Shown piece after piece: positions 9,765-18,009 of a stretch of DNA of 64,000 bases. The DNA is taken from contig NZ_VAWF01000001.1 in the NCBI RefSeq assembly GCF_005869845.1, forward strand, positions 62,001 through 126,000, read 5' to 3'. Origin of the DNA: Fodinibius saliphilus (GTDB lineage: Bacteria > Bacteroidota > Rhodothermia > Balneolales > Balneolaceae). Within the stretch, counting starts at the first letter, position 1. Every line of letters starts with the position of its first letter. A program made the position numbers and the translations under genes. The notes under the pieces are model-generated. The model saw only the letters and a list, made by a program, of their open reading frames with translations. It was not told the origin of the DNA and did no database searches.

Positions 9765-9848
9765 AATCTGATAATTCGGTGCATTTTCGCTATGCAAATA
9801 TTTATGAAATAGGGAACAACTTTCAAAATGGAATATAGGTATGTGGAT

Positions 9849-10031
9849 TTAGTCCGGCATTACCAAAGCCAAAATAAAATATAGTAATATTGGACTACCC
9901 CAGCCTAGAAAAGTACAGATTACAAAAATAATTCTAATGATGGTGGGATCCCATCCGAGGTATTCAGCAATCCCTCCGCAAACCCCTGTAATCATTCGAT
10001 CGGTCCGTGATTTTTTTAATCGAGCTCCCAT
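9849..10031 (-). CDS. mini PspC-domain membrane protein, 60 aa
   Basis: A stand-alone PspC domain. The N-terminus has the signature RMITGVCGGIAEYLGWDPTIIRI, and the rest is one hydrophobic membrane segment ending in ALVMPD, as in other minimal PspC proteins. In larger relatives this domain takes part in phage-shock envelope-stress responses at the inner membrane; a 60-residue form probably has only the anchoring or sensing part. It lies 52 bases downstream of the phosphatidylcholine synthase gene on the same strand, which is consistent with a membrane-lipid or envelope setting. Confidence 0.85.
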   Translation of the reverse strand: MGARLKKSRTDRMITGVCGGIAEYLGWDPTIIRIIFVICTFLGWGSPILLYFILALVMPD

Positions 10032-10083
10032 ATAGGATAATTCTTAGATTGATCTTGTTTTGCTTTGTTTCGTTACGCAAGAA

Positions 10084-10770
10084 TTAGTCAGATGTTACAG
10101 GTCTTTTTAGATTTAAATAAAAAGAGAGTCCAAAGTAGTAAAATGGAAAAATAAATGAGCTATGAATTAAGAAAACCGATGATTCATCAAAATAATACAT
10201 TAGGGCAATAAGCTGAAGCAGGAAAAAAATACCCAGTACTATCGTTAACGGACGCAGGAACTTTGTGCGTGTTGGATATAAAAACTTTACGGGTAAAAAG
10301 GTGACGAGGGCAAAAATGAGCAGAGTAGCGGAAGCAAACTCTACAGGCAGTTCAAGTAGGTATGTATAAAATACTACGATATTCCAGTAAGAGGGAAAGC
10401 CCAGGAAAAAATGATCATCAGTTTTAGCTTTGGTATTTGAAAATCCAAATATGCTGGCCGTAGCACAGATCACCAGTACCCAAACCGGCAGATCCATGGT
10501 GGCATAAATCCAAAGTAGGGGGGCAATAGTCCAGGTTAGAAAGTCAATGATGTTGTCCATCAAAGCACCATCAATTCTGGGTGCATTTTCTTTCGTTTGT
10601 GTAAGACGTGCAAGAGCTCCATCAATTGAATCTACTATCGCAGATATTGCTAGTACCCAGATGGCTTCTTGATAAAAGCCATCATAAGTAAGAATTATAG
10701 CCCATAAACCGAGAGCTGCACCTAAAGCAGTTAGAACATGGACCCCGTATGCTGCTGCTGTTTTTTTCAC
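10084..10770 (-). CDS. pcs: CDP-alcohol phosphatidyltransferase, phosphatidylcholine synthase-like
   Basis: An integral membrane enzyme of about 228 residues with some seven hydrophobic segments. The CDP-alcohol phosphotransferase motif is clear: DSIDGALARL, then IDGALMDNIIDF. The long gap between DGxxAR and GxxxD, and the sequence PRIDGALMDN, resemble rhizobial phosphatidylcholine synthase, which condenses CDP-diacylglycerol with choline. The longest ORF starts at a TTG (10857) whose first codons lie inside a minus-strand terminator hairpin (10824-10851), so I prefer the GTG at 10770 (reads MKKTAAAYG); a TTG at 10785 is also possible. Phosphatidylserine synthase is the main alternative activity. 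Confidence 0.8.
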   Translation of the reverse strand: MKKTAAAYGVHVLTALGAALGLWAIILTYDGFYQEAIWVLAISAIVDSIDGALARLTQTKENAPRIDGALMDNIIDFLTWTIAPLLWIYATMDLPVWVLVICATASIFGFSNTKAKTDDHFFLGFPSYWNIVVFYTYLLELPVEFASATLLIFALVTFLPVKFLYPTRTKFLRPLTIVLGIFFLLQLIALMYYFDESSVFLIHSSFIFPFYYFGLSFYLNLKRPVTSD

Positions 10771-10823
10771 GCCTATTATGTCCAAGTGTAAATTTCTGCC
10801 GCTAATTTCTTTCGTAATAAAAT

Positions 10824-10851
10824 AAAAAAAGCGGAACCTATGAAGTCCCGC
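10824..10851 (-). terminator. Rho-independent terminator after the M56 gene
   Basis: On the minus strand GCGGGA, a nine-base loop and TTCCGC form a six-pair stem (one G-T pair) followed at once by seven T. It lies about 90 bases after the stop of the M56 peptidase gene and before pcs, so it should end the BlaI-M56 transcript. Confidence 0.75.
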
Positions 10852-10938
10852 TCTCAATTAGTTTTGAAAATATGCCAATCTTTACAACTTATTGCGTAAT
10901 AGATTGATTATTCAATACATTATTAATGTTGAAATTAA

Positions 10939-12585
10939 TTATCGAGCTTTGTTTGTAGCCAATTTGAATGTAATAGGCATTGAGTATTGCACCCTGACAT
11001 TTTTTCCTTGCTGAATTCCAGGCTTAAATTTTGCTTGTTTGACAACCCGTAAAGCTTCTTCATCGGCTCCACCGCCAATGCCTCGAATAATTTCTGGGTC
11101 TTCAACTTGTCCTTGTTTATTCACAATAAATTGAATAATAACACGACCTTCTATCCCGGCCTTACGGGCCAATTCTGGATAGGTTATTTTCTTCTGCAAA
11201 CTGGCTAGTCCGCCTATAAGCTTGGGCATTTTTTCAACAGCTATAAAGTAATCTTCTTGGTTGTTTTGTTTCTTAAGACCCGTGCGTATCTCTTCATCGG
11301 TTTTTAAATCCTCAAATGCTTGATCCGGATTATTAACCTGGATTTCAATAGCCCCAAATTTTCCTGCCTCGCCATATTTATCAGTACCTTTTTCTCTTTT
11401 TAAAATATCTATCGATTTGATGTACTTTGTCTTTAGCCTGGCCAATTTGTTTTTAACTACTTTGGAATCAGACCATTGTTCTCCATTTATTACATAAAGA
11501 GGAGAAGTGTTCTCAGCAGGTCTCTGCATCTCACCCTGTTTTTGTTCGACTTTAGACTTCGTAATGCTTCCATCAGTCAAATCTGTACAAGAGATGGTGA
11601 GTACGATTAAAAGGACTGAGGTTAATGATATTAAAGAGCTAGTTTTTAACTTTGAAGTAAAGGTCGTTTCACCGGACATAATTTGGATACGTTTTTTCAG
11701 TGAAGATGGGTTTACTGCCATACTCAAAGCGATATTAGTGCGATGTTCTCTTTTAGCCAGTTCAAAAAGCAAAGATGCATACTTCTTTTTTGAGAAAGTA
11801 TTATAGGCTAATACTTCGTTATCACACGTTATTTCTCGGTAATCTTTACTGGAGTTGTATAAGTAATGCAGTAATGGATGAAACCAGAACAATGATTTAA
11901 TAAGAATATTAATCCCATTTATCAGAAAATCGTTATGCTTAATATGCGTGAGTTCGTGTTGTACGGCCATGGATAGGGACTCCGGATCAGATTTGAGATC
12001 TTCCGGTATTATAATTTTTGTTTTATACCACCCGTATGTGAAAGGAATAGTTTCTTTTTTAGAGTATGCAATAAGAGAATTGGCGGCTTTGCTATCAATT
12101 CGTGGAAGATTGCTTACTAACTCAGAACATTGGCAAAGAGGCTGAAAGTGATGGTTTTGTTCCAGCTTTTTAAGCTGTAAACAGTATACCAGTAATTTGG
12201 TAACATAAAATAGTGCACCACCTACTAGGATTATGCTTATTATCCCCATCCATATCATGGGATCAAAAAGATCAAAAGTAGTTACAGTAGATGGAGAGGC
12301 TGAAATAGCAGGCAATGGGTTGGTAATAACCAAGAAAGCAGAAGATGATGTCGCTGCTGTTCCGCTGTTAAATAAAGGGGCGAGAGCTGCTCCCACGATA
12401 CCTAGGGGTAAAGTAAGTTGTAACCCTATACGAAAATGGTACTGGTAGACTGGGGAGATCTTGTCAGTCCACTTTAAAAGCACAGTTATAGGAAGAGCAA
12501 TTACGGTCCATGTAAAAAGGGGAAACCAAATATATTCTAACATCTGGTCTCCAAAGGAATATAGAAAGCTATGGATATCGGTCAT
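10939..12585 (-). CDS. M56 (BlaR1-like) membrane metallopeptidase with plug-like and TonB C-terminal domains
   Basis: A 548-residue sensor-protease. The first 320 residues have about four membrane segments and a cytoplasmic zinc site H210-E-L-T-H214, followed by RE(I)TCDNEVL-like context typical of M56. Instead of the penicillin-binding sensor of BlaR1, the outer part has a TonB-receptor-plug-like module (PLYVINGEQ through YGEAGKFGAIEIQV) and then a TonB C-terminal domain (YPELARKAGIEGRV through ITFKL). By analogy with BlaR1, a signal would trigger cleavage of the BlaI-type repressor encoded just upstream. Its start codon overlaps the blaI stop (ATGA). The signal sensed is unknown; beta-lactam is unlikely, given the absence of the sensor domain. 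Confidence 0.88.
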   Translation of the reverse strand: MTDIHSFLYSFGDQMLEYIWFPLFTWTVIALPITVLLKWTDKISPVYQYHFRIGLQLTLPLGIVGAALAPLFNSGTAATSSSAFLVITNPLPAISASPSTVTTFDLFDPMIWMGIISIILVGGALFYVTKLLVYCLQLKKLEQNHHFQPLCQCSELVSNLPRIDSKAANSLIAYSKKETIPFTYGWYKTKIIIPEDLKSDPESLSMAVQHELTHIKHNDFLINGINILIKSLFWFHPLLHYLYNSSKDYREITCDNEVLAYNTFSKKKYASLLFELAKREHRTNIALSMAVNPSSLKKRIQIMSGETTFTSKLKTSSLISLTSVLLIVLTISCTDLTDGSITKSKVEQKQGEMQRPAENTSPLYVINGEQWSDSKVVKNKLARLKTKYIKSIDILKREKGTDKYGEAGKFGAIEIQVNNPDQAFEDLKTDEEIRTGLKKQNNQEDYFIAVEKMPKLIGGLASLQKKITYPELARKAGIEGRVIIQFIVNKQGQVEDPEIIRGIGGGADEEALRVVKQAKFKPGIQQGKNVRVQYSMPITFKLATNKAR

Positions 12586-12965
12586 TGTTCATCCTCCATA
12601 TCGTCAATCATTTGTTTTATTTCATTGAGGTCATCCGTTGTCATATCGTCACTTTTGACCAATGTTTGAATAAGTTGCTTGGGTGACCCTTTAAATACTT
12701 TTTTCATCAGATCTTTAATAAGACTTGATTGCACAGATTCTGGTTTTTGGGCAGGGCTATAGACATAGGTAACCCCATCCTTACGGTATTTGAGATATCC
12801 TTTTTCTGCCAAATTCTTCATGACAGTCATAATCGTAGTATATGCTACTTCACGATTTTCTAGGATTCTTTTCCGAACCTGTTTAACCGTTGCCTCACCG
12901 AGGTCCCAAACGTGATGAAGTACTTCCATTTCTGTTTCTCCTAAAGGAGTAAGTGATTTTTTCAT
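12582..12965 (-). CDS. blaI: BlaI/MecI/CopY family transcriptional repressor
   Basis: A 127-residue winged-helix repressor. Residues 1-75 form the DNA-binding domain (LGETEMEVLHHVWDLG, then AYTTIMTVMKNLAEKGYL, the recognition region), and the C-terminal third is the helical dimerisation part where BlaR-type proteases cut. It is translationally coupled to the M56 gene and starts five bases after the small gene at 12971. Two TACTA-N6-TAGTA dyads upstream of the operon (13473-13512) are the likely operators, implying autoregulation relieved by the M56 protease. Confidence 0.92.
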   Translation of the reverse strand: MKKSLTPLGETEMEVLHHVWDLGEATVKQVRKRILENREVAYTTIMTVMKNLAEKGYLKYRKDGVTYVYSPAQKPESVQSSLIKDLMKKVFKGSPKQLIQTLVKSDDMTTDDLNEIKQMIDDMEDEQ

Positions 12966-12970
12966 TGTAT

Positions 12971-13258
12971 TTACTTATTGGTTTGCTGTTGACTGTCTTG
13001 CGAATCAGTAAATGTAATGGGGGCACATTGTGCAAAATTCGAATTTGCCTGCATAGGAAACTGGTACTGCTCACTAAATACATGCAATAGCTCTATAAAG
13101 CGTTCCTTTTTCTTTTCAGAAAAATGAGTCTGATCCAGATTGACCAAATAAAAGTTTATGGTCCCTTGCTTGGCAAAATAGATACGTTGAAAAAAAGAGG
13201 TTCGTTTTTTCCACTCAAAACCATTCTCCATAAGAAACTGTCCCAGCTCTTGCATCAT
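12971..13258 (-). CDS. hypothetical protein, probable C-terminal part of a frameshifted gene
   Basis: A 95-residue ORF with no signal peptide and no recognised domain; aromatic and charged residues alternate (FFQRIYFAKQGTINFYLVNL) and the tail is Ser/Gln-rich. Its ATG overlaps the stop of the 13255-13464 gene (ATGA). Upstream of the ATG its own frame continues sensibly (VFEKYRA before MMQELGQFL), which suggests that this and the preceding signal-peptide ORF are one coding unit broken by a -1 shift near 13270-13281. If joined, the product would be a secreted protein of about 164 residues. Coupled translation of two real proteins is the alternative. Confidence 0.55.
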   Translation of the reverse strand: MMQELGQFLMENGFEWKKRTSFFQRIYFAKQGTINFYLVNLDQTHFSEKKKERFIELLHVFSEQYQFPMQANSNFAQCAPITFTDSQDSQQQTNK

Positions 13259-13464
13259 AGCCCGATACTTTTCAAAAACTTTGTTTGATGCTCTTTAAAT
13301 ACGTTCTTTTGGGGGTTTGCATGGGTTGCACCATGATATAAACTATCCAGTTTTACAAAAGAAATACCTTGTTCTTTAGATTGTTCAAAGGTTGTAGTTA
13401 CCGGTTGGGCTAAAGCAGAGTAGTTAAAAACGAGTACTAATATACAGAAGATAAAAGTTCTCAT
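13255..13464 (-). CDS. small exported protein, probable N-terminal part of a frameshifted gene
   Basis: A 69-residue ORF with a Sec signal peptide (MRTFIFCILVLVFNYSALAQ, cut expected after Ala-Leu-Ala) and a short mature part with no known domain. It is the first gene after the putative BlaI operators, so it is probably repressed by BlaI. The final five codons (KSIGL) look unlike the rest, and a single -1 slip in the T5/A4 run at about 13270-13281 would lead into the next ORF. The mature protein might be the periplasmic partner or effector of the M56 sensor, which is only inference. Confidence 0.55.
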   Translation of the reverse strand: MRTFIFCILVLVFNYSALAQPVTTTFEQSKEQGISFVKLDSLYHGATHANPQKNVFKEHQTKFLKSIGL

Positions 13465-13472
13465 AACCTTAT

Positions 13473-13512
13473 TACTATTAGGTTAGTATCTTATAATACT
13501 AATATAATAGTA
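13473..13512. promoter_or_regulatory. two TACTA-N6-TAGTA dyads, putative BlaI operators
   Basis: Two interrupted palindromes of identical design occur at 13473-13488 (TACTATTAGGTTAGTA) and 13497-13512 (TACTAATATAATAGTA), with centres 24 bases apart. The first ends nine bases before the ATG of the first operon gene. BlaI/MecI repressors bind tandem short dyads at their own promoters, so these are the natural candidates for autoregulation of the operon. The outer arms also pair with each other (CTTATTACTATTA with TAATAGTAATAAG). Confidence 0.6.
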
Positions 13513-13536
13513 ATAAGATTTTTGTCAAACACTCGG

Positions 13537-14022
13537 TTATAAAATGGATTCGATTAAAGAGATGGCCTGAACTGGCGAGCTGGAATATTCGGGTTTAGGG
13601 TAGGGTAAGGTATCGATATATTCAAGGAGGGTTTGTTCGGTGTTTAACAGTACCAAAGGTTTTTGTGCTTTTAAAGCAAGCATTATTTCTGAGGTGGTTC
13701 CGGCTCCCATGCCTAAGGCAATAATCCCATCGGAAGAAAGTACGTTGATATTATTTCTGGCACTGCTCATTCCGGTAGATATTGGAATATCGATATATGG
13801 AGAGCAGCCCTCCCGGTCTTCGGTTGGCAGAATACCGATTACAAGGCCACTAGCCTGCTGGGCCCCTTTCGAGGCAGCATCCATGACCCCAATATTGCGT
13901 CCTCCTGTAAGTAGGGTCCATTCCTTTTCGGCAATTAATTTTCCTAACTGTATTGCATTTCTAATGTCTTGTTGAGTGGCACCTTCTCCCGGACCCATTA
14001 CTCCAATAATAGTATTTGCCAT
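13537..14022 (-). CDS. LOG/TIGR00725-like Rossmann protein
   Basis: A 161-residue single-domain protein of the SLOG superfamily. Visible motifs are the N-terminal IGVMGPGEGA, the TGGRNIGVMDAASKGA nucleotide-binding stretch near residues 39-54, and a late GMGAGTTSEIMLAL loop, which matches the TIGR00725 group formerly called lysine decarboxylase-like. It lacks the full PGGxGTxxE signature of active cytokinin-releasing LOG enzymes (GAGTTSE here), so phosphoribohydrolase activity is doubtful. It is divergent from the tandem photolyase genes across about 80 bases; a link with nucleotide damage is possible but unproven. Confidence 0.8.
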   Translation of the reverse strand: MANTIIGVMGPGEGATQQDIRNAIQLGKLIAEKEWTLLTGGRNIGVMDAASKGAQQASGLVIGILPTEDREGCSPYIDIPISTGMSSARNNINVLSSDGIIALGMGAGTTSEIMLALKAQKPLVLLNTEQTLLEYIDTLPYPKPEYSSSPVQAISLIESIL

Positions 14023-14100
14023 AATCGTTGATTTTTGGAACTAAGAAAAAATGAAACGTATTACACTGGTAAATAATCAACACACTTTGAAACAGCAATA

Positions 14101-15669
14101 ATGACGAAGACGCATTTTTCAAAAAAACTACAGCAAACGAGCACTCAATCTGATATCGCGGAAAGTAAAAAGACTGTCTTTATTCTGCATGATCAGTTAA
14201 ACCTCTCTGTGTGGCCGGACTGGATTCAAGATGAAAAACCTTTACTAATATTTCTTGAATCAGAGGCCAAAAGTCGGGTATTACCATTTCATAAAAAGAA
14301 ATTGGTTTATAAATGGAGCAGTATGCGTCATTTTGCTATTCATTGTTCGGAGCAGGGATTTCCGGTTTACTATGATACTATTCAAGGATGGTATGATGAG
14401 GGCTTAAAAAGTATTTTGAATCAAAGTAATGAGATGCAGCTGTACTATATGAAGCCTTCGGAGTGGGAAAGTCGTAAGCGGCTAGACAAATTAAGGGAAG
14501 AGTATGCTGATCAGGTGGAACAGCTATCAAATTCATTCTTTTTTGCGGATCTTCAAAATTGGGTTCACAAGATTGAGCCGGGTTATCGAATGGAGTACTT
14601 TTATAGGGAGATGCGCAGAGAGACGGGCTACCTAATGAACAAAGGAGAGCCAATGGGAGGAGTATGGAACTATGATGAAAAAAACCGCGAAACGGTTCCG
14701 GAGGATTATGTTATTCCCAATATCACTACGTTTTCACCTGATAAAATTACCGAAGAAGTAATTGGAATAGTGAAAAAACAATATGATGACCATTTTGGGA
14801 GTATTTCTGGATTTGAATATGCGGTTAATCGAAAACAGGCAACTCAATTATTAGAAGAATTTATTGACGAACGATTGGCAGATTTTGGTCCCTATGAAGA
14901 TGCGATGGTCTCTGGAGAGGCTACTTTATTTCATTCTTCATTCTCACTCTATCTTAATAATGGATTACTGACACCTTGGGAAATCTGCGAGAGTGCAATC
15001 AAAGCTTATAAGGCTGATAAAGCACCTATAAATTCTGTAGAGGGGTTAATACGACAAATATTGGGCTGGCGTGAATTTGTACGTATCTATTATGAAGCTA
15101 TGATGCCAAAAATACGAGAGACAAACTTTTTCGACTTTTCGAATGCACTACCTGAACTTTTTTGGGGAGACGAAACAAAGATGCACTGCTTGCAGGAAAG
15201 TATAGCCCCAGTTATTGAGAGCGGTTATTCTCATCATATACAGCGATTAATGGTCTTGAGTAATTTCAGTAACCTTACAGAAACAGATCCCAGAGAGCTC
15301 AACAAATGGTTTTGGCTAGCATATATTGATGCCTATGAATGGGTAGTTCTTCCGAATGTGTTGGGGATGTCTACCTTTGCAGATGGTGGTGTGTTGGCTT
15401 CAAAGCCGTATGTAAGTAGTGGAAATTATATTAACAAAATGAGCAATTATTGTAAGCATTGTGATTATAGTATCAGTAAAAAGACCGGTAAGGGGGCATG
15501 CCCATTTAATTATCTCTATTGGAATTTTGTAAATAAACAGCGCGAGGGTTTTGAGAAAAGTGGACGTAATAGTTTTATGGTCAGTATGTATGACAAGAAA
15601 TCTGCTGATGATAAAAAGGCAATTAAACATTCGACAGAACAGTTCTTAGCAGAACTGGAAAGGTCGTAA
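14101..15669 (+). CDS. FeS-type bacterial photolyase/cryptochrome (PhrB/CryB-like)
   Basis: A 522-residue member of the iron-sulfur bacterial cryptochrome/photolyase family, whose members repair (6-4) photoproducts with FAD and an antenna lumazine. The four cluster ligands are Cys363, Cys451, Cys454 and Cys467, each 13 positions after the published Agrobacterium PhrB ligands (350, 438, 441, 454), so the [4Fe-4S] site is complete. The N-terminal Rossmann-like antenna domain begins with VFILHDQLN near residue 26, preceded by a short extra basic segment. The next gene, 39 bases on, is a class II CPD photolyase, so both UV lesion types would be covered by one unit. Confidence 0.9.
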   Translation: MTKTHFSKKLQQTSTQSDIAESKKTVFILHDQLNLSVWPDWIQDEKPLLIFLESEAKSRVLPFHKKKLVYKWSSMRHFAIHCSEQGFPVYYDTIQGWYDEGLKSILNQSNEMQLYYMKPSEWESRKRLDKLREEYADQVEQLSNSFFFADLQNWVHKIEPGYRMEYFYREMRRETGYLMNKGEPMGGVWNYDEKNRETVPEDYVIPNITTFSPDKITEEVIGIVKKQYDDHFGSISGFEYAVNRKQATQLLEEFIDERLADFGPYEDAMVSGEATLFHSSFSLYLNNGLLTPWEICESAIKAYKADKAPINSVEGLIRQILGWREFVRIYYEAMMPKIRETNFFDFSNALPELFWGDETKMHCLQESIAPVIESGYSHHIQRLMVLSNFSNLTETDPRELNKWFWLAYIDAYEWVVLPNVLGMSTFADGGVLASKPYVSSGNYINKMSNYCKHCDYSISKKTGKGACPFNYLYWNFVNKQREGFEKSGRNSFMVSMYDKKSADDKKAIKHSTEQFLAELERS

Positions 15670-15708
15670 TTTATTTAAAAATTAATATTTTAGTACTGAT
15701 AAATATTT

Positions 15709-17199
15709 ATGGAAGGAATTAATAATAAGCGCGTTTTTAAACGAAATGATGAAAAGCCAAACGGGGAAGGTGATTATGTTCTTTACTGGATGCAGATAAA
15801 CAGGCGTTTTCAGTATAATTTTGCGTTGGAATATGCCGTTAAGTTGGCAAACCATCTAAATAAGCCTCTGCTAATTTACGAGGGGCTTAGCTGTGATTAT
15901 CCTTGGGCAGCAGATCGTTTTCATTATTTCCTAATGGAAGGAATGGCAGAAAACCGGGCTTATGCTCAAAGAAATGATCTTAATTATTACTCCTATCTTG
16001 AGGATGAACCGGGAGCAGGTGATGGTTTGCTATATGCATTGGCAAATGACGCTTGTGCTGTTGTTTCAGATGAATATCCCGTTTTCATAATCCGTGAACA
16101 TAATGAGAAGGTCGGTCCTAAACTTGATATCCCATATACAACGGTAGATTCCAATGGCCTTATTCCATTAGGGATTACGGAAAAGGCTCCATATAATGCT
16201 TATTTCTTTCGTAAAATAATGCAGCGAAACTTTTTAAGCTGCTATAAAAATGGGCCAAAGAAAAATCCGTTAAAAGAATTAGAAAACAGAAGTACGGTTA
16301 CTTTACCTTCAAAGTTTTTAAATAAGTATCCTCGTGCTAATTCACATCTTGATGAGCCTGATTCTTTTATCAGTTCGTTAGATATCAACCATGAGGTCGA
16401 TAAAATTGAGTTGGATGGTAGCCGAGAGGCTGCATTAACTCGATTAGATCAATTTATTCAAAACGGACTAAAGGAATATGATGACAAACGTAATGATCCG
16501 GATGAGGAAAAAACAAGTCGGTTAAGTCCTTGGCTGCATTTTGGTAAAATATCGGAGTACGAGATTGTAGATGCTGTTTTAAAGCACCAGCCGAAAGGGT
16601 GGGACCTTGAGGATATTACTTTTAACAAGGGATCAACTGGCGGTTTCTTTAACGGTGATCCCAATGTGGATGGATTCTTGGATGAAGTGATTACTTGGCG
16701 GGAAGTTGGCTTCCATTTTGCCCATCATGAGCCGGACTATGATACGTATGATTCTCTGCCCGACTGGGCGTTGAAGACTCTTGAAAAACATAAAAATGAT
16801 CCGCGCGAGTATATTTATGAGTTGGAAGAGTTTGCCCAGTCACAAACCCACGATGAGATCTGGAATGCAGCACAGACACAGTTGCGAGAGGAGGGGATTA
16901 TCCATAATTATCTGCGAATGCTGTGGGGCAAAAAGGTGCTTGAGTGGACGCCCAATCCTGAGACCGCTTTGGCATATTTGATTGAACTCAATAATCGGTA
17001 TGCAATTGATGGACGTGATCCCAATAGCTATTCGGGTATTTTCTGGATATTTGGGAGGTTCGACCGTGCATGGCAAGAACGCCCGATCTATGGGAAAACT
17101 CGCTATATGACCAGTGATAGCACAAGAAAGAAAGTTAAGCTTGATGAATATCTGCAGAAATATGGAAGCCGGGGCAGTCAGCAGGCATTGGAGCTATGA
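15709..17199 (+). CDS. phr: class II CPD deoxyribodipyrimidine photolyase
   Basis: A 496-residue class II photolyase that uses light and FADH- to split cyclobutane pyrimidine dimers. YVLYWMQINRRFQYNFALEYA near residues 24-44 is the class II N-terminal signature, LSPWLHFGKIS near 268 and the closing DRAWQERPIYGKTRYM near 450-465 are class II hallmarks of the FAD domain. Length is typical. It follows the FeS-type enzyme closely on the same strand and ends 19 bases before the convergent purine nucleoside phosphorylase gene. Confidence 0.93.
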   Translation: MEGINNKRVFKRNDEKPNGEGDYVLYWMQINRRFQYNFALEYAVKLANHLNKPLLIYEGLSCDYPWAADRFHYFLMEGMAENRAYAQRNDLNYYSYLEDEPGAGDGLLYALANDACAVVSDEYPVFIIREHNEKVGPKLDIPYTTVDSNGLIPLGITEKAPYNAYFFRKIMQRNFLSCYKNGPKKNPLKELENRSTVTLPSKFLNKYPRANSHLDEPDSFISSLDINHEVDKIELDGSREAALTRLDQFIQNGLKEYDDKRNDPDEEKTSRLSPWLHFGKISEYEIVDAVLKHQPKGWDLEDITFNKGSTGGFFNGDPNVDGFLDEVITWREVGFHFAHHEPDYDTYDSLPDWALKTLEKHKNDPREYIYELEEFAQSQTHDEIWNAAQTQLREEGIIHNYLRMLWGKKVLEWTPNPETALAYLIELNNRYAIDGRDPNSYSGIFWIFGRFDRAWQERPIYGKTRYMTSDSTRKKVKLDEYLQKYGSRGSQQALEL

Positions 17200-17218
17200 A
17201 GTAAAGAAGGTGTAAAGG

Positions 17219-18007
17219 TTAGAACTCTTCAATTAACTTGCTAACTAGTTTAGCAAAATCTTCTTTACGAGAGTCAGCTGCTGCATTAACCTCGTTATGG
17301 TCTAATTTACCCTTGGTAACTCCGGAGGCCATGTTACTGATGAGCGAAATGGCAACTGATTTCAATTCCAGTCGTGCTGCTTCAAAAAGTTCGGGGGCCG
17401 TTGACATACCCACAGCATCAGCACCCATTTTACGAAATGAGCGTATTTCGGCCTTGGTTTCATAGTTGGGCCCCGTTACATACATGTAAGTGCCCTGCTG
17501 GGTAACTAGCTTTAAGTCAGCTGCCAAGCTGCGTACTTTATCCACCCATTGGTGGTGCAGGTAACGGTGTTTAGAATAGCCGCGTGGAGAGATAGACAGA
17601 TTATTACGAATAACGCCTTCAATTACCATCAAGTCACCTACTGAAAATGAGGTATTAATAGCACCTGCTGCATTTGAAATGATAAGCTTTTTAGCCCCAA
17701 GTGCATCGGCGATATAAACAGGGGTGGCAGTTTCTTCAAACGAAAAACCTTCGTAGTGATGGAAACGTCCCGAAAAGGCTATCATCTGCTTTCCATTTAT
17801 TTCTCCAAAAATCAGTTCACCGGCATGTCCCTCTACCGAAGAATGAGGCATCCCAGGAATATCACTGTACGGTATTTTGTTGGGTCTCTGGATAGCATCA
17901 GCAAAGCTGCCTAGCCCGGATCCTAAAATGACAGCTGCTTCAAGCTTTTTGCCCCCTTTTTCTTCCAAGTAGTTAATAATAGACGTAGTAAAGTCGGGTA
18001 ATGACAT
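17219..18007 (-). CDS. punA: purine nucleoside phosphorylase (inosine/guanosine type)
   Basis: A 262-residue trimeric-type PNP that phosphorolyses inosine and guanosine. Key stretches are ILGSGLGSF (phosphate loop, about 27-35), MPHSSVEGHAGELIFG, SGRFHHYEG, NAAGAINTSF, the NYETKAEIRSFRKMGADAVGMSTAPE signature near 180-205 and the late SNMASG. It is separated by only two bases from the upstream metallo-hydrolase gene on the same strand, suggesting co-transcription. Confidence 0.93.
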   Translation of the reverse strand: MSLPDFTTSIINYLEEKGGKKLEAAVILGSGLGSFADAIQRPNKIPYSDIPGMPHSSVEGHAGELIFGEINGKQMIAFSGRFHHYEGFSFEETATPVYIADALGAKKLIISNAAGAINTSFSVGDLMVIEGVIRNNLSISPRGYSKHRYLHHQWVDKVRSLAADLKLVTQQGTYMYVTGPNYETKAEIRSFRKMGADAVGMSTAPELFEAARLELKSVAISLISNMASGVTKGKLDHNEVNAAADSRKEDFAKLVSKLIEEF

Positions 18008-18009
18008 AA

